Below, in pieces: positions 49,890 through 61,978 of a stretch of DNA of 64,000 bases. The notes beneath the pieces are model-generated. The model saw only the letters and a list, made by a program, of their open reading frames with translations. It did not search any database and was not told the origin of the DNA. The translations under genes and the position numbers were made by a program. Position 1 is the stretch's first letter, and each line of letters starts with the position of its first letter. Source of the DNA: Lanius collurio (Eukaryota > Chordata > Aves > Passeriformes > Laniidae); NCBI GenBank assembly GCA_020086605.1, contig JACBWW010000048.1, positions 1,595,680 through 1,659,679 on the forward strand, given 5' to 3'.

Positions 49890-51880
49890 GTAAATAAGCT
49901 TCCCACTAGACCAGCACATGAGATAGAGAGCAGAACTAATAACTACCAGCTGCATTTGGTGAAACAATGCCTAAGTATGCTAGTTAAAGACCAGCTTTGA
50001 TCCATAACACCACCCATCTTGCACTTCTGCTGCCTCTTTTCAGAAATAGTTATCAGAAGAACAGGGCAGCCCCTTGGAACAAACCAATGGCAGATCCACT
50101 CCAGGAAGAGTGGAGGAAGACTTACTATCTGGAAAAGACATGGGGTATCAATGCAATACAATAGGTTTTAGGTGAAGGCCACCTAGGTTTATGTTAGTGG
50201 TTGGTGTATTGACTGAATCACACTAGCAAAAGGCTGTTTGTGAACATAAATAAAGACACACTCCTTTGCGCTTTGAAGTTTCTACGAGGTTCTTGAGGTT
50301 TGTACTAAGGATTTATTGATCCTGATCTCCAGCAAGACCTCAGTGAGCCCTTCCTCTGATCCTGCTTGTTCTCTTCCACTTTTCTTTCACGGAGTGAAGG
50401 ACTCGTGGGATAATGTACTCAGGATACTAAAGGGCCAAATTAGAGTCTTTGTGAACGGCTTCCTTTGAGTTACTCTGCAGATGTGCAAATAGATGGGGAC
50501 AAATAGTGCAAAGGCCATTCTACCCTTCACATACTTCTGCTTTTTGTTGGCTATCTCTGAACAGGTTGCATCATTGACCAGTAGAAGGAAATGTTTAAAA
50601 TAGAAATGCTTATATCAGCAAATACATTCCCAGTTTGAGATAAAAATGCTTACATTTTCTCTGCCTGCCTTTGGGTTTCACTCTGATTGTTTGTGCATTT
50701 GACACTTCAATATAAAAACAGATGCTTAGTAATTTAACATTGGCCTATGTCAGTCATAGTTTTGATGTTTATGCTTCCCAGTCCATACTGTATACACTAT
50801 TCTGAAGACAAACACTAACACAAATTAAAGCATTTGACTGCCAAAAATGGAATTACTCCACAGCGCTGGCCATAAGATGCTGAATTTAAACTTTGATTAC
50901 TTCACTGTGTCTCTTCTTGTGGCACACATCTGCTATAACACAGCTTCCTCTGGTTAAGCATTTTCCTTGCATCACACAAGATCATGTAAACTTATCTCAG
51001 TAGATAAGTTTAGTTTAGAACCACCAGGTTGTCTCTGTAGTCAATTAAAGCCTCTTTTTTCTCCAGAAGGTAAGTCAAATCAGGAACCCACTGTCTGAAG
51101 AAGCAGATAGTTTTTCCAAAGTACTCATATGGGATCTCTGGGGCTCCCATGCATGAGTCGTGTCCTCCAGACCTCCTAAGACCAGCAGGTTAGAGGGACA
51201 AAGTAGGCTGAGAGCTCAGATCAGCTGGGAGGCCCAGGTAGTAGCCTTCCCACTTACTTTCTTTATGCCAATATTAGCCTTTCTTAGACTTAAAGGGCTG
51301 AAAATGCAGTAAAGAACCACAAAGTGATAAAACTAATATAATTCTTATATATCATAAAGGCATAAAAGAATAAATGTATTCAAAATCCCCCAGAACATGC
51401 ATCACTGCTTTGCTGTACTTCGCAGCTGGATGTCTTGAGAAATACACACCAAGAATGTAATACAGAATATATGTCCTGCCAAGTGTTAACTTCCACTCTT
51501 CTGACATTTTAGGTTATGCTCGTCTCCATTCCAGTTGAAAATACAACTAAATGCTTCACTTTTAACAGATTCAATCCTAGGAGAAAAAGGAAGACTTTAT
51601 ACACTAAATGAAAGGCATTTGCATTATTCTAATAGTGGGATTGTTTAATTCATATCAGATGGATTCGCTTAAAATGTTGTAATATAAATAGCTCACATAA
51701 ACAGTCTTGTGAGATATTATTCACTTGGGTGATCTGTAATAGAATGACTAAGAATATAATTTTGTATCACTTATCTTTAATTGTTTTAAAACTGTCTTGG
51801 ATACAGAGACATAAATATTCTCTCTGTTCAGACACTGAAGACAGATCAGTGCCTTCAAACGATGTTACATCTCATCCCAG
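49890..51880. other. Noncoding DNA, no gene recognised
   Basis: No exon or repeat signature found. Frames are short and without domains. Confidence 0.55.
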
Positions 51881-51884
51881 AATA

Positions 51885-52275
51885 GCAGTGTAGGACAGCT
51901 GGACTGCTCTTGGTGTGACTGTCCCTCCCCACTGTGTTGCAGTGGAGCCCCCTGGGCCTCCCGGCCGGGTCCCTGCCATGTGACTGAGTCGAGTCTGTCT
52001 GATGTTCCAGCAGCCCGGGCTCTGATCTGGTTGGTTGTTTGTCCCAGCTCTGCCCCTGGTATCCCCTTTCTCCCTCTCTGTGACAAAACCAACTGGACAC
52101 GAAGCCTCCCCCTCTTACCTAGGCCTATTCTTGCCCAGGTCGGTGCTCTGTCTCTCGAGACAGAGGGAGTAAAGGACTTAGGATCATAGAGGGGGTCTGA
52201 GTAAATATTTCTTTCTCTGCTTCTGCTTCTGGTGAGTGGCTAACAGCTGGCACTGCCTTAAGTGGAGTTGCACAG
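51885..52275. mobile_element. GC-rich insert, probable LTR-like or other retroelement fragment
   Basis: About 390 bases stand out from AT-rich flanks. They are GC-rich, contain several CpGs ('cctcccggccgggtcc', 'gtcgagtctg', 'ctctcgagac'), and include AGTAAA at 52168-52173 and GAGTAAATATT at about 52199. The look resembles an LTR, with TGTAGGACAG at 51889 as a possible left end. I could not find matching TG/CA ends with a target duplication. AGCAGTGTA occurs at both 51884-51892 and about 52355-52363 and might be coincidence. Frames on both strands (up to 81 codons) are shadows of the GC-rich stretch. An unmethylated CpG-containing regulatory patch is the alternative. Confidence 0.4.
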
Positions 52276-52565
52276 CCGAGGAATATTTAGGCTGTTTGTA
52301 AATGGTTTAAGATATTCCAAGGCATAAAGAGGCAAGCTTATCACAGAAATTAAGCAGTGTACAAGCTACAGATCACCAGACCACTGATCACAAAGAGTCT
52401 GGATGACAGGCTGAGGGGTGAAAAATTAATATTTTGGTAGCGTAAGCCAGGTGATATGAACCCCATTGTATGATGTGGGAGGAAACAGGACTGGATGGTC
52501 TCATGTTAGAAAACATGGAAAATTAGTTGGATCACTTATTGGCTATAAGTTCAGCCTTCCTTATA

Positions 52566-52591
52566 GAGTATTACCTTCATTGGTAATACTC
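52566..52591. repeat. Perfect inverted repeat, 10-bp arms
   Basis: GAGTATTACC (52566-52575) and GGTAATACTC (52582-52591) are perfect complements around a 6-base loop TTCATT. No gene context explains it. Confidence 0.75.
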
Positions 52592-52599
52592 ATAATTAC

Positions 52600-54240
52600 T
52601 TTAAAAGAGAGAGACAGACAGATAAGGAAGATTTACTTTCCCTTGTGAATTCAGGCAGCAATGGATTATCACTGATATACCAGATTCTTCATTCAGAACT
52701 TTAATGTTGACTGTAACAAACTCCTGACAGCACCTCTAATAGGAAAACAATACTTTGTAATCCTCTGCTGCCTTATCTTGTATTAGATGACCTGCCTATA
52801 TCTTCCATAACTTTCCCCATAGAAGGCTGAATTGTTGTGCTCCAGGTTATTAAAAGGCAAGACACAAATTTCCTCCAGTTATTCTGACACATTGAAAATA
52901 GAAACCAACAGTTTTATATGAAGAATCTCACTCTTTCACATAAACAATCTTTTATATTACGTATGTTCATTCTATAATAAAGCATATATCTGTGTCTTAC
53001 ATACATATTTTTACAGAAAATCTGCCAATGTAATACAAGGTTTTTCTATGTAACTGTCACATTTATGTAAACTGTATTACAGACTGTTCACTGCCTTCAT
53101 TTCACTTATTCTTATCTTCCACTAAAACCTGTGTAAGTTTACCTTGGAGGCTCTTCAGGACTTCAGCTTTTATGATTTTTATTGTGTTATTGCTTTTGGT
53201 TTTTATAGAGCTCAAAGCAAACTGCTGTTGAGCGCTGTCAGGATACAGAGTGATAGCACAATATAGTTAATACACATAACAGGCATATCATCATTCCAGA
53301 ATATCTGTCCAGTCAAACAGGGAAAAACACACAGCTTGCCTGCGTGATGCAGCTACATAGGCACAGTCTTTCTAATATAGTGGGAGAGACACAAAAGATC
53401 AGCATTTCAATAGTGATATATGCCTTCATTCATATGCTTTTATGTTTAATGCAGTATGGAAATAATTTTAGTGTTTGTTACCAGTTTTCTACAACCTGGA
53501 GAAAATTACTTCAGGTGAATACAGTCCATTTTACTACCTACATTCTTACAGGAAATTCTTGCAAATACTGTGTTCCTGGACAATACTAAAAATGCAGTGA
53601 CAGGAGCCCTTTTAATGAATGTTATACTCTTGGTAGCGACAACTCACCGGGGTTTGGAATAAAGCAGTTGCAGCTGGATGACAGCTTGGGAAAAGGTGTT
53701 TTTGCTGAGTGTCACATAATGCAGTTGGCAAAATTCTTGCCAATGATAGTGAATATAAGTACAGCAGCAGTGCTTCTTCCAGCTGGATCACAAGCCCCTT
53801 GATCTGCAGCTCAAAAGTGATATGTACTCTAAAGTATTTTTCATGTCAGATGAGACAGGAGTATTCAAAGATAGCCAGAATATATAACGACTGTGTTTGA
53901 AGAAGTTTACACAATGTATCTTAAGTCATCTCAACCAGTACTTGTCAGTACAGTAACTTGTTAATATTAAATTGATTCTAAGCTTTTGGGGAAAAATAGC
54001 TAAGCTTCCTACAGACTGTGTATTTACATATTGTTTAAAAGGAAAAGTAAAACATCTTGGAGAAATGCATCGTCTGTTCAGTCTCCAACTGACAGCACAA
54101 TGTCTGTCTACTACAATCAAAATTACTCTGATGGTCCAAGTTCTCAAAATCTTCTGAAGACCCCACAGCAGTCCTATTACAATATAGAATAAATTGGGTA
54201 AGAATGAGCCAGGCACCTCTGAGTAACACAGCTCAGCTGG
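52600..54240. other. Noncoding DNA, no gene recognised
   Basis: No recognisable gene or named element. A 96-codon minus-strand frame (53926-54216) lacks domains and overlaps plus-strand frames. Confidence 0.55.
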
Positions 54241-54256
54241 GCTTGGAAGACTGTAG

Positions 54257-54508
54257 TCAGCAGATAAATACCACCTTCTTCATTGCCTGCCCCACAGGGA
54301 GCCTTGTCCTTCTCAGTGGGCTCAGAAGATTTGACCCCATGCAAGTGGCCAGGTTGGTGAAGGTCATCCTGCTGGGGCCATGTTTCTGCTCATGTTTAGC
54401 AGCAGGGGCACCAAGGGCCTGAGCAGGAGTGTGCTGATCCAGAGCTTCTTCTCCTCCCAGGATCTGTAGAAAGAGGAAAAACAGCCTGAGTGTGCACTGC
54501 TCCCCAGC
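54257..54508 (-). other. Open GC-richer segment adjoining the CR1 fragment, unassigned
   Basis: The minus-strand frame that carries the CR1 endonuclease end stays open for another 84 codons here, but the residues no longer match the CR1 pattern I know. A TTTTCCTCTTTCTACAG sequence on the minus strand, ending near 54463, looks like a splice acceptor. It may be diverged CR1 sequence, a different repeat, or flanking DNA joined by deletion. Confidence 0.3.
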
Positions 54509-55080
54509 CTGCAGGCAGGGGTGGGCCTTTCTTCTTATTGCACCAAACATTTGAAACTCAACCTCTTTGTTATCACTGTGGCCAAGACAGCCTTCTACTA
54601 TCATATCTCTCACGAACCCCTATTTATTCACAAATAGCAAGTCTAGGAGGGCACCTTTCCTAGCTCACTGAGTTTTTTTGTAAAGAAATTGTCTTCAGGA
54701 AACTTTAGAAATTTCCTGGCCTTACTCATCCCTACAGTGACAGTATGGTATTCCCAGCTGACATGTGGGAAATTGAAGCCTCTCATAAGGACAAAGGCTA
54801 CCAATCCAGAGATTTCTCTTAATTGCCCATAGAATAACTCATTAGTACTATCGTTCTGGCTGGGTAATTAAGAGCACACATCCACAATGACATCTTTGTT
54901 TTCAGTCCCCCAGTTCTTACCCACAGGCTCTCAACCACATCAATGTTAGCTGTGAGGTCTGTAAAGCCAAGCTTCTCCCATATATTCGGTGCAACTTTTC
55001 CACCTTGCCTGCTCTGCCTGTCCCTCCAGAACAGCCCGTTCTGCCCTCCTGAACAGTGAGGTGCTCTTACCATTCTGCAC
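54509..55080 (-). pseudogene. CR1 LINE ORF2 endonuclease-domain fragment, decayed
   Basis: Read on the minus strand, this preserves the order of the APE-type endonuclease domain of CR1 ORF2. First comes an NIDVVESLWVRTGG block (frame 54819-55073). Next is EISGLVAFVLMRGFNFP followed by SWEYHT (about 54835-54745). Then come RKGALLDLLFVN and VEGCLGHSDN...VEF (about 54660-54540). Frameshifts separate the first two blocks from the last, and an in-frame TAG sits just after LLFVN. The catalytic GDFN motif reads RGFN, so the essential Asp is gone. In an intact element this domain nicks target DNA and the reverse transcriptase lies downstream, but no reverse transcriptase or CR1 3' end follows here. 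This is unusual, as most avian CR1 copies keep only the 3' end. Deletion or rearrangement after insertion is the likeliest reason. Confidence 0.85.
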
Positions 55081-55084
55081 CAGT

Positions 55085-56535
55085 GATGCTAAATCTTCTC
55101 TACATAAGTTACAGATTCACAAGAGACAATGAAGCATAATGTAAATATCATTTTAGCCAGTCGGTGCGAAGAATTGTTCAAAAAATTAGGGGTTTAGTCT
55201 GGTGTGGTGACACACAAAATTTGAAAATGCTCAAGATTTTGGTAATAATCTCATCAAGAATTTAATTTTTTTCCCTGAACATTCCAAAAGCACTGCAGCC
55301 ACAACTGAGCAGAGATAACCATAACCTACTCATAAAGCGCTACAAACAAAGCATTGTTCTTTCCCTTTGCACATGATAGTTGAATTCTGGAAATATAATC
55401 AGGGAACACCATCAGTCAGCATCAACACGTGATAGAGTAACACATGCTTGTCTTCAAGTGGTAGACGGAGATGATGAGACCCCTCAAAAAACCACTTGAT
55501 GCATAGGCTGGGATTCAGCTCCTCTGATTTTAGCTAGTTATATTGCAGATATTTATATTAAATATTTGCTAAGGTCCCATCACAATTAGTGGAGTGAAAA
55601 GTTATTCATGCTATCTTAAGGTAAGAACCTTTAGGACACTTTTAGACTCTATGGAGTAGGGAAACAATTCTGCTTCCTACACACAGGCACCTTATTGCCA
55701 TTTAAGATGCCATCATGGAGGTGGCACCTAGAGCCTAGCAGATATGACACAGGACCTATGGTCAGCCTTGATCTTATGAGGGGGCACCTGGAAAGCAGAA
55801 GAAATACCTATGGAAACTCAAGTCATACACAAATGATCCCAGAAAGTAGTTACTGCATCAAGCTCTTCATATACTCTCGCTATAAAGGCTGTGGGGACAC
55901 TGCCTGTAACCAGGGACACAGAAACTAGACTGATCCTACCCCGAGTTAGTTCCCTCTTCTGCCAAGGAGGTTTGTATCCTGTATCACCATAGCTGAGACC
56001 TGGTGAGAGCATTCTCACACATTTTCTGTAAAAAAATGTACTGTTAAGAGCAAATACTGGAGAAAAAAATATGTGGGTTTTTTTTCTGTTTCTTGTTCAA
56101 GCCATGTCCATTTGGCAAGGTTCAGAAAATACAGTCAAATGCCTATTTAAACAAGTTTTTTGACATTTTAGAAAAGGACATGTCTTGTGCCTGTAAATTG
56201 CTAATAAACACTTGATGTTTAAGAAATTATATTAATACGTGACTTTTCTAAATAATGTAAGAACCTGCTGAAGTGAAGAGACATTTTAAAATTAGTTTTC
56301 ACAGAGTAGATGCTCCACCTCCACAGCTCCACCTCTTATTCCTGCTTTCCTTTTGAAACTAGAGTGAGTTTCACAGATAGTCACTGGCAAATTATCATGC
56401 TGAAGCACCAGGCTGTGCCAATACAAAATGACTGCCTGCAGCCAGTTCCTGGTGCAGTAACAGCTTAGCACTGAATTAACTGAAAGAGCACCAAGCAAAT
56501 GATAGGTCTCTGTAAATTTACAAGAGGTATTCCAG
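55085..56535. other. Noncoding DNA, no gene recognised
   Basis: No exon or repeat identified between the CR1 endonuclease remnant and the next CR1 3' fragment. Confidence 0.55.
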
Positions 56536-56540
56536 CAAGA

Positions 56541-56690
56541 CAGAATCACAGAATAAATTGGATTGGAAACGACCTTTGAGATCATCAAGTCCAACCCATG
56601 ACCTAACACCAGCTTTTCAACTACACCGTGGCTCTAAGTGCCACAGTCACTAATGGTTAATAAACAATCAGTCTTTCCTTAAACAACTGG
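56541..56690 (-). mobile_element. CR1 LINE 3' fragment
   Basis: 'cagaatcacagaataaattg', 'gattggaaacgacctttgag', 'atcatcaagtccaacccatg', 'acctaacaccagc', 'ctctaagtgccacagtc' and 'cagtctttccttaaacaac' follow the reverse-complement CR1 3' end of the 'caagtccaacccatgac' subtype. About 20 extra bases (around 'ctaatggttaataaac', 56650-56668) interrupt the block between 'gtgccaca' and 'cagtcttt'. A 105-codon minus-strand frame (56292-56609) only partly overlaps and is incidental. Confidence 0.9.
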
Positions 56691-56699
56691 ACTGGCTGG

Positions 56700-58930
56700 T
56701 GTGCAAATAGAAACAATGTACCCTTGTCGCCGTCGGTCTTTGCTGTCATCTATCTTGCTTTCCCATAAGGAGTTTCTTCTCAGAGCTCTGCCTGCCCCTC
56801 TTTTGTCATTCATTTTGGCCCTTCACTCTCCCAAATAGCTTTTGGCTTGATAACCCACCCTTTGTGCGGCCAACATGCAGATGGCAGCTCACCCTGATAC
56901 TGTCTTACTTTTCTGCCCTGTTCCTTAGGCCTTGATTAAAGAAAATGTTAACATAAGCAATTAAGAGTATTCTTAATTTAAGTCTAAATCCCACAGAGAT
57001 CAGATGCATGAGACATTTGGCTACAGTCCCTGAACTGGATTAAAATTTGGGATCTCATTATGTTCTTTAGCGCACTCTTTTCCTCTCTTTAGCTCCATTT
57101 ATAAGCTCTGACTGGAGGAATAGCTCAGTAATTTTCTTTCATAAAGATTGCAAATGCAGAATTCATATTTTCCCCATGTTTTTTTGAGTGGAAGGTTAAT
57201 TTTTTCAGGTCTTGCTGAAAGCAAAATTGCTTCTGTGTAAGTTTCCCCCAATGCAGACTTCAGCTCATTCCCTAAGGTAACAGAAAATTAAAATTCTGTA
57301 GAAATCAAAAGTACAGGATGAGAAATAATGATGATAAGCAAATTGTATCCCTGATGGGAAATAAATTTTAAAAATATGGAATACAGACCATTTGGTTAAT
57401 TGACTTAGATTAAGTGATATTACTCACCACTTCACTGGAAATACATGTTACAGAAGAACATTAAATATAGCAAATGCTGAAGCAAAATTTTCTTGTACCC
57501 CTAAGACAGTCTTCCAGCACTTTTATTGGAGGCTGTTGTACTAGATCATTAGGCTTATTCCCACTTTAAATATATGCCAAAACCTTTGAAAGAGAATTTT
57601 AATGGGCCAGGTTGGCATCATCATCTCCCCATGCTTTCTGAACTTGAACTCATATTCTCAGCAAAAAATTGAGCCTTTCTTCCTAAGGAGTTCAGGTAGA
57701 ACCAAATACTGACATCTTGTCAGCCTGGACTGTGGAATGTTTTGGGGTTTTTTACTTTAATTGCATACAACTGCAGTAAGCTTACATGCTTAGTTAATCA
57801 TCCCTTTAAAATGCATTCTACTTCACTAAAATCTGTGTCATCTCTTGAGGATATTAGAAAAGCACAGCCCTGGATACCAGCTACTTTTTAAATTGTCATT
57901 TATATGACTTCATAAAGTTCCCTTTCTTATCAAAATACCTAAAATTCTGTCTGGTCAGCACAAATCTAGTCCCAGCAGTCTCTTGAAATCTGAGTTTAAC
58001 CTTTTTTTTTTCAAGAAGAATGAGATAGAAAACCCTAGAAATCAGAGAGAGTGGGGAAAGTTTTTCAAACAGCTATTTATAAATTTCTATTTCATGGCAA
58101 TATGTTGAAGCTGCCAAGTAAAGGAGAGTTGACATTGCAGAAGGTGCATAATCATGTGAGGGGTACTTGTGCTTTGGAACAGGAGACTAAAATATATTTG
58201 AGTATGCCTTGCTTCTAAAAATACCTGTATCTATTACCAAATCTTCTGGGGGAAGAAAAAAAAATTATTTATAACAGTCAGATTTCAATAAGAAGACCTC
58301 AAATTACAATGTAAGCTTCATTTATGACAGTATTTTAGCTTTTCAAAATCACATACATTAGAATGAGACCAGAGGGGCTTTCAGTACTTTAGTCATGAAG
58401 TTAATTTTGCAGCTATTGAATTACTATGAAATATTATGGGATATGGCACACTGCATTAGAATGTATTTGAGATATGATATATTGGTAAGAGTATGAATAA
58501 ATGTCTACTTAGACATTTCATTACATTTTCAGACTATACCTTTACCAAAACCCCTGGAGTTTGAGAGATGGACAAGTTACAGCATAAAAGCCAGGTTCTC
58601 AGAAGCGTAACAACCACATTTCCCTGTTTGTTACCTTAAACAGCAACTACCTTTTCTAAAGCTCTCACACAGGTAAATGTTGAAGTGGAATCAGCTTTGA
58701 GACGTTCCAGTACGTCTTGACACGTGCTAAAGGATCTCAAGTAGTTTTCAAGATCTGGACACTTTCCTGAAACAGAAGTCTTTCTGCAAATCTTTATGAG
58801 AATCTGGACTTGAATTTAAATGTGTTCTCTTACTACTCTGCCTACAAACTCAATTTTCTGAGACAAATGATATAAATTAAGCCACTGTAGTGAGAAATAT
58901 TCTTGCAATTATAATACATGGTATATTAAT
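56700..58930. other. Noncoding DNA, no gene recognised
   Basis: I see no coding exon, CR1 or LTR. AT content is high throughout. Confidence 0.55.
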
Positions 58931-58935
58931 TTTTC

Positions 58936-58949
58936 TTTTTTTTTTTTTT
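58936..58949. repeat. T14 homopolymer
   Basis: A run of 14 T that also forms most of a polypyrimidine-like lead-in to a CTTTCAG at 58970-58976. Confidence 0.85.
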
Positions 58950-59010
58950 CCAAACAATATCTTTCAGGGTATCCCACCTAAACTCTACAGAACAGTAAGA
59001 GGTCCATGCA

Positions 59011-59277
59011 GTGATTGCACTTGCTGGAGAAAGACTTACTTTATTCAGTCAAAACTGGTATCAGATACTGTATCCATTGAGATATAATAATATCTTTGCA
59101 GCTTCTGCCTCCCCAGATCTACCAGTTAGGCCCAGTGCTGCCTCCCAGTCGTCCTCAGGTGAAAGTCTCCAGTCCTACTATGAGGATTGGAGGAGAAACC
59201 TCCCACACTTAAAAGAAAGTAGCAGACGTTACTCTGATTTAAAAATGGAGGGGGAATGTGGAGCCCCCAGGGATTAA
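59011..59277 (+). CDS. Possible small exon or retroviral 3' remnant (ambiguous)
   Basis: An 88-codon plus-strand frame ends with TAA at 59275-59277. Its second half is Ser/Pro/Arg-rich with a YYEDWRRNL stretch. It sits between acceptor-like TATCTTTGCAG (ending 59101) and a donor-like CAG|GTGAAAG (59156-59165), which would define a 57-base exon. Alternatively, the end of the frame overlaps AAAAATGGAGGGGGAATG (59242-59259), very similar to a retroviral polypurine tract. It is followed by TGTGGAGCCCCCAGG (59258 on), which looks like an LTR start. I do not recognise the protein and cannot choose between these readings. It may also be neither. Confidence 0.22.
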   Translation: MIALAGERLTLFSQNWYQILYPLRYNNIFAASASPDLPVRPSAASQSSSGESLQSYYEDWRRNLPHLKESSRRYSDLKMEGECGAPRD

Positions 59278-59289
59278 AAAGGGTTTAAT

Positions 59290-61370
59290 TGTCCATCTTG
59301 TGTCAGAGTCAGGGTAGATAGGTAAGGGTCATGGGGGAGAAGGCAAATGAATAATACTCTATCAATTCAATATTACTACTGCTTTCTGTTCTAATACTGG
59401 TTTGGAAACATAATAGGATGACCAAAGTGAATGCACTTTAGGCTTATATTGTCTCTGCATTTATGAAAGAGATATACGTGTGAAAACTGCATTCTTTGGG
59501 ATTTAGAAGCTTCTGATGAATATAAAGAGGCACTCTGTAAGGTAACTAGTAGGACAAAACAACATCTGATCGCAGCCTCGATAGAAGTCCAGACAGCTTT
59601 TTCAAGAGCCTTCAGCTAGAAAGCCAACTCTAATCAAAACTGATGTCTCAGCAGAAATAATATATTTACAGATGAGAATAGCTATACTGAAAGGAAATGC
59701 AGTTTTAAAAATAGTGAAACAAACACATGAGAATTTTTTTGAAATCCATCTATGCTAACATAGGATACTTCTGCAGTCAGAAAATAAAATGCATTAACAT
59801 TCTCAAATATACAGCATACAGCCTATACAAAAACCACTAATGATTAATAAACTCACTTTACATTCAAGGATCCTGTCAACTATCAGTGTGTTGAAAGATT
59901 CCTTGCAGACATGGGCATCTAGGTGCCACACAGAGCAACTCTGAGGCAGCCTAAAGGGCTGAATAATTTTTCAGCCCCAGGAACAAGATGACAAACATAA
60001 TCACACTGAGTGCTCTTGGCTTCACCTTGCCCTGTCCTACATCTTCTGCCATCCTACACTGAGCACCACTCAGACAGATCTTTGCTAAGATTAAAAAAGT
60101 CATTGAAGACCAGCTGATGGGAGAGGGGTCATTGTGACATAAGAGTGATTCAGTTCTTTAAGAGGATGGAGTTACTAGTTTGCTGGGGCTGTGTAGTGTA
60201 GTGTATTTCATAGCTGGCATTAGAGACCATAATATGTTCAGATGCTCTTTCATATGCCTAATGCAAGTCACATCACCCAGCTGACAGCATTAACTATTTC
60301 TGCCTTTCAGCAACTGCAACTAACTGTAGGACTTAGCACAGGAAGATTGGCATCCAAACCTTACATCTTACTCAGTATTTTGTCTTTCCAGATGAAAGGA
60401 GATATTATAGTGCCAACATCCATTTTCATTAGTTTTTCCATCTTCACTGTAAACTAGAGATTTTGCAAAGTAGAAGATATTACATACACATATGTTGTTA
60501 AAAAACTGAGAACATTTGCAAAAGAAGAAAAGAATATATATTTAGCAGAACATACATTGAGTCAATATGAAATTTTATGGTGTTTAAGCACTGGCTCCCA
60601 AAGCAACATGGTAGCAGCTATCAATCTGTCTGCCTTTCACATAAACAAAGCATTTTAAGTTGATCTACCCAGGATTCCCATCCTGATTTTTCTTTCTGGT
60701 TTTGTTTTGAGAGTGTTAGTTTTGAGTAGTGACTGTGTGTTCCCTGAAATAGATCTCCAGAACTGACTAAACTTTTTATATGTACAAATGTACCTGAATT
60801 AAGACACACACAGTTTGTATCCAGGTCATTGTATGTGTATGACCATTATCCTACAATAGCAATTTCAGTAAGATTCAAAACAAATGTTTGCATGTGTTAA
60901 AAGAAAAATGAAAATTATTCAGGGTCATATTATTCTATGCCAGCGAAGGAATTTTTAAGATGCACCTGAGGGTGTTGAAAATAATGGCAGAGTGAGGCAA
61001 AGTTATCCCAGGATAGTGGATTTGAAAAAGAGCTTGTCCTCTATATCCCAGCACTGAGAACTGGACCCTGGAAGTGATGAAAATGAGCTCCTCTGTCTGT
61101 CCTTGTGGGAAATGTTGTTCAATGAATGAATTACTGGACTGCACAGGTCACCAGACCAAAATAGCATGAAGAGTCAGAGAGGCAACTTTCATTAGTGGCA
61201 GCTCACAGTTTATTTTGCAGAGCACAGACCACTGAAGTTAGTTTAGGGTCCACTGCAAAAGGTGAAACAGCAAACTGCCTTTCTTTCATAACCTCTTGCA
61301 GCTATACTTTTTAGTTCAATGTCTGGGAGTAAATGCAATGACAACTGCAGAAAAAGAAGAATCAGTGAGG
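59290..61370. other. Noncoding DNA, no gene recognised
   Basis: No recognisable gene or named repeat. If an LTR starts near 59258, I cannot find its right end in this stretch. Confidence 0.5.
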
Positions 61371-61394
61371 TGCAAAGGGGACATTTCTTGAAGT

Positions 61395-61750
61395 TGTCAT
61401 AATTAAATTATAGTCATTACCAGAGTAAGCAGAAAAACTGTAAATCATGCCAGCATACAGAGCCAAACACAAAATGTAAGCTTTCTTCCTAATTCATTAA
61501 TTTCCCCACATTCACATTGTTAGGTATAATTACTCCAAAGGAATTATTAATTAGAAATTATTTTGCATTAGGCAGTTGGAAGACATGAAGCTCCCATCTG
61601 AAATAAAAATCTGTAATGACATTACAACTACGGTTATGGTTTTATAGCAATGTAATATGATTAACTATTACCAAATATGTACAAGTATGACTAAGCAAAC
61701 TAATTAATGATGTTATTTATCATGTCCTTTATTCTGTTAATATTCTACAA
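61395..61750. promoter_or_regulatory. Candidate enhancer: cluster of homeodomain-type sites
   Basis: Four exact TAATTA cores occur at 61400-61405, 61527-61532, 61548-61553 and 61701-61706, with an octamer-like ATTTTGCATTA between (about 61559-61569). The stretch lacks repeats. With this base composition I would expect well under one TAATTA in 350 bases. This fits a developmental enhancer, but AT-rich DNA can cluster by chance and no conservation data are available. Confidence 0.25.
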
Positions 61751-61978
61751 TTTTTTTCTTCCACACCAATTTTCTTTATGGAAGGAGTACTTTTTTCTTA
61801 TCCTAAGAATTTTTGTTATGACAACATGCTTACATTTTTAAGCACCTTTACAGGGTTTTAGACTGGATTGAGAAAAGCAGCCTAGGAGGGGTTGGAATTA
61901 ATGCATGACAACAGCCTGAAAAATGTCCCAAAAATAAAACAGAGTACATACAGGAAAAAATCATATGGAATCTAGAAA

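Noticed and set aside
51855..52189. Overlapping frames on both strands in the GC-rich insert as genes
   Set aside because: Frames in all directions stay open because stop codons are AT-rich. There is no domain or consistent start.
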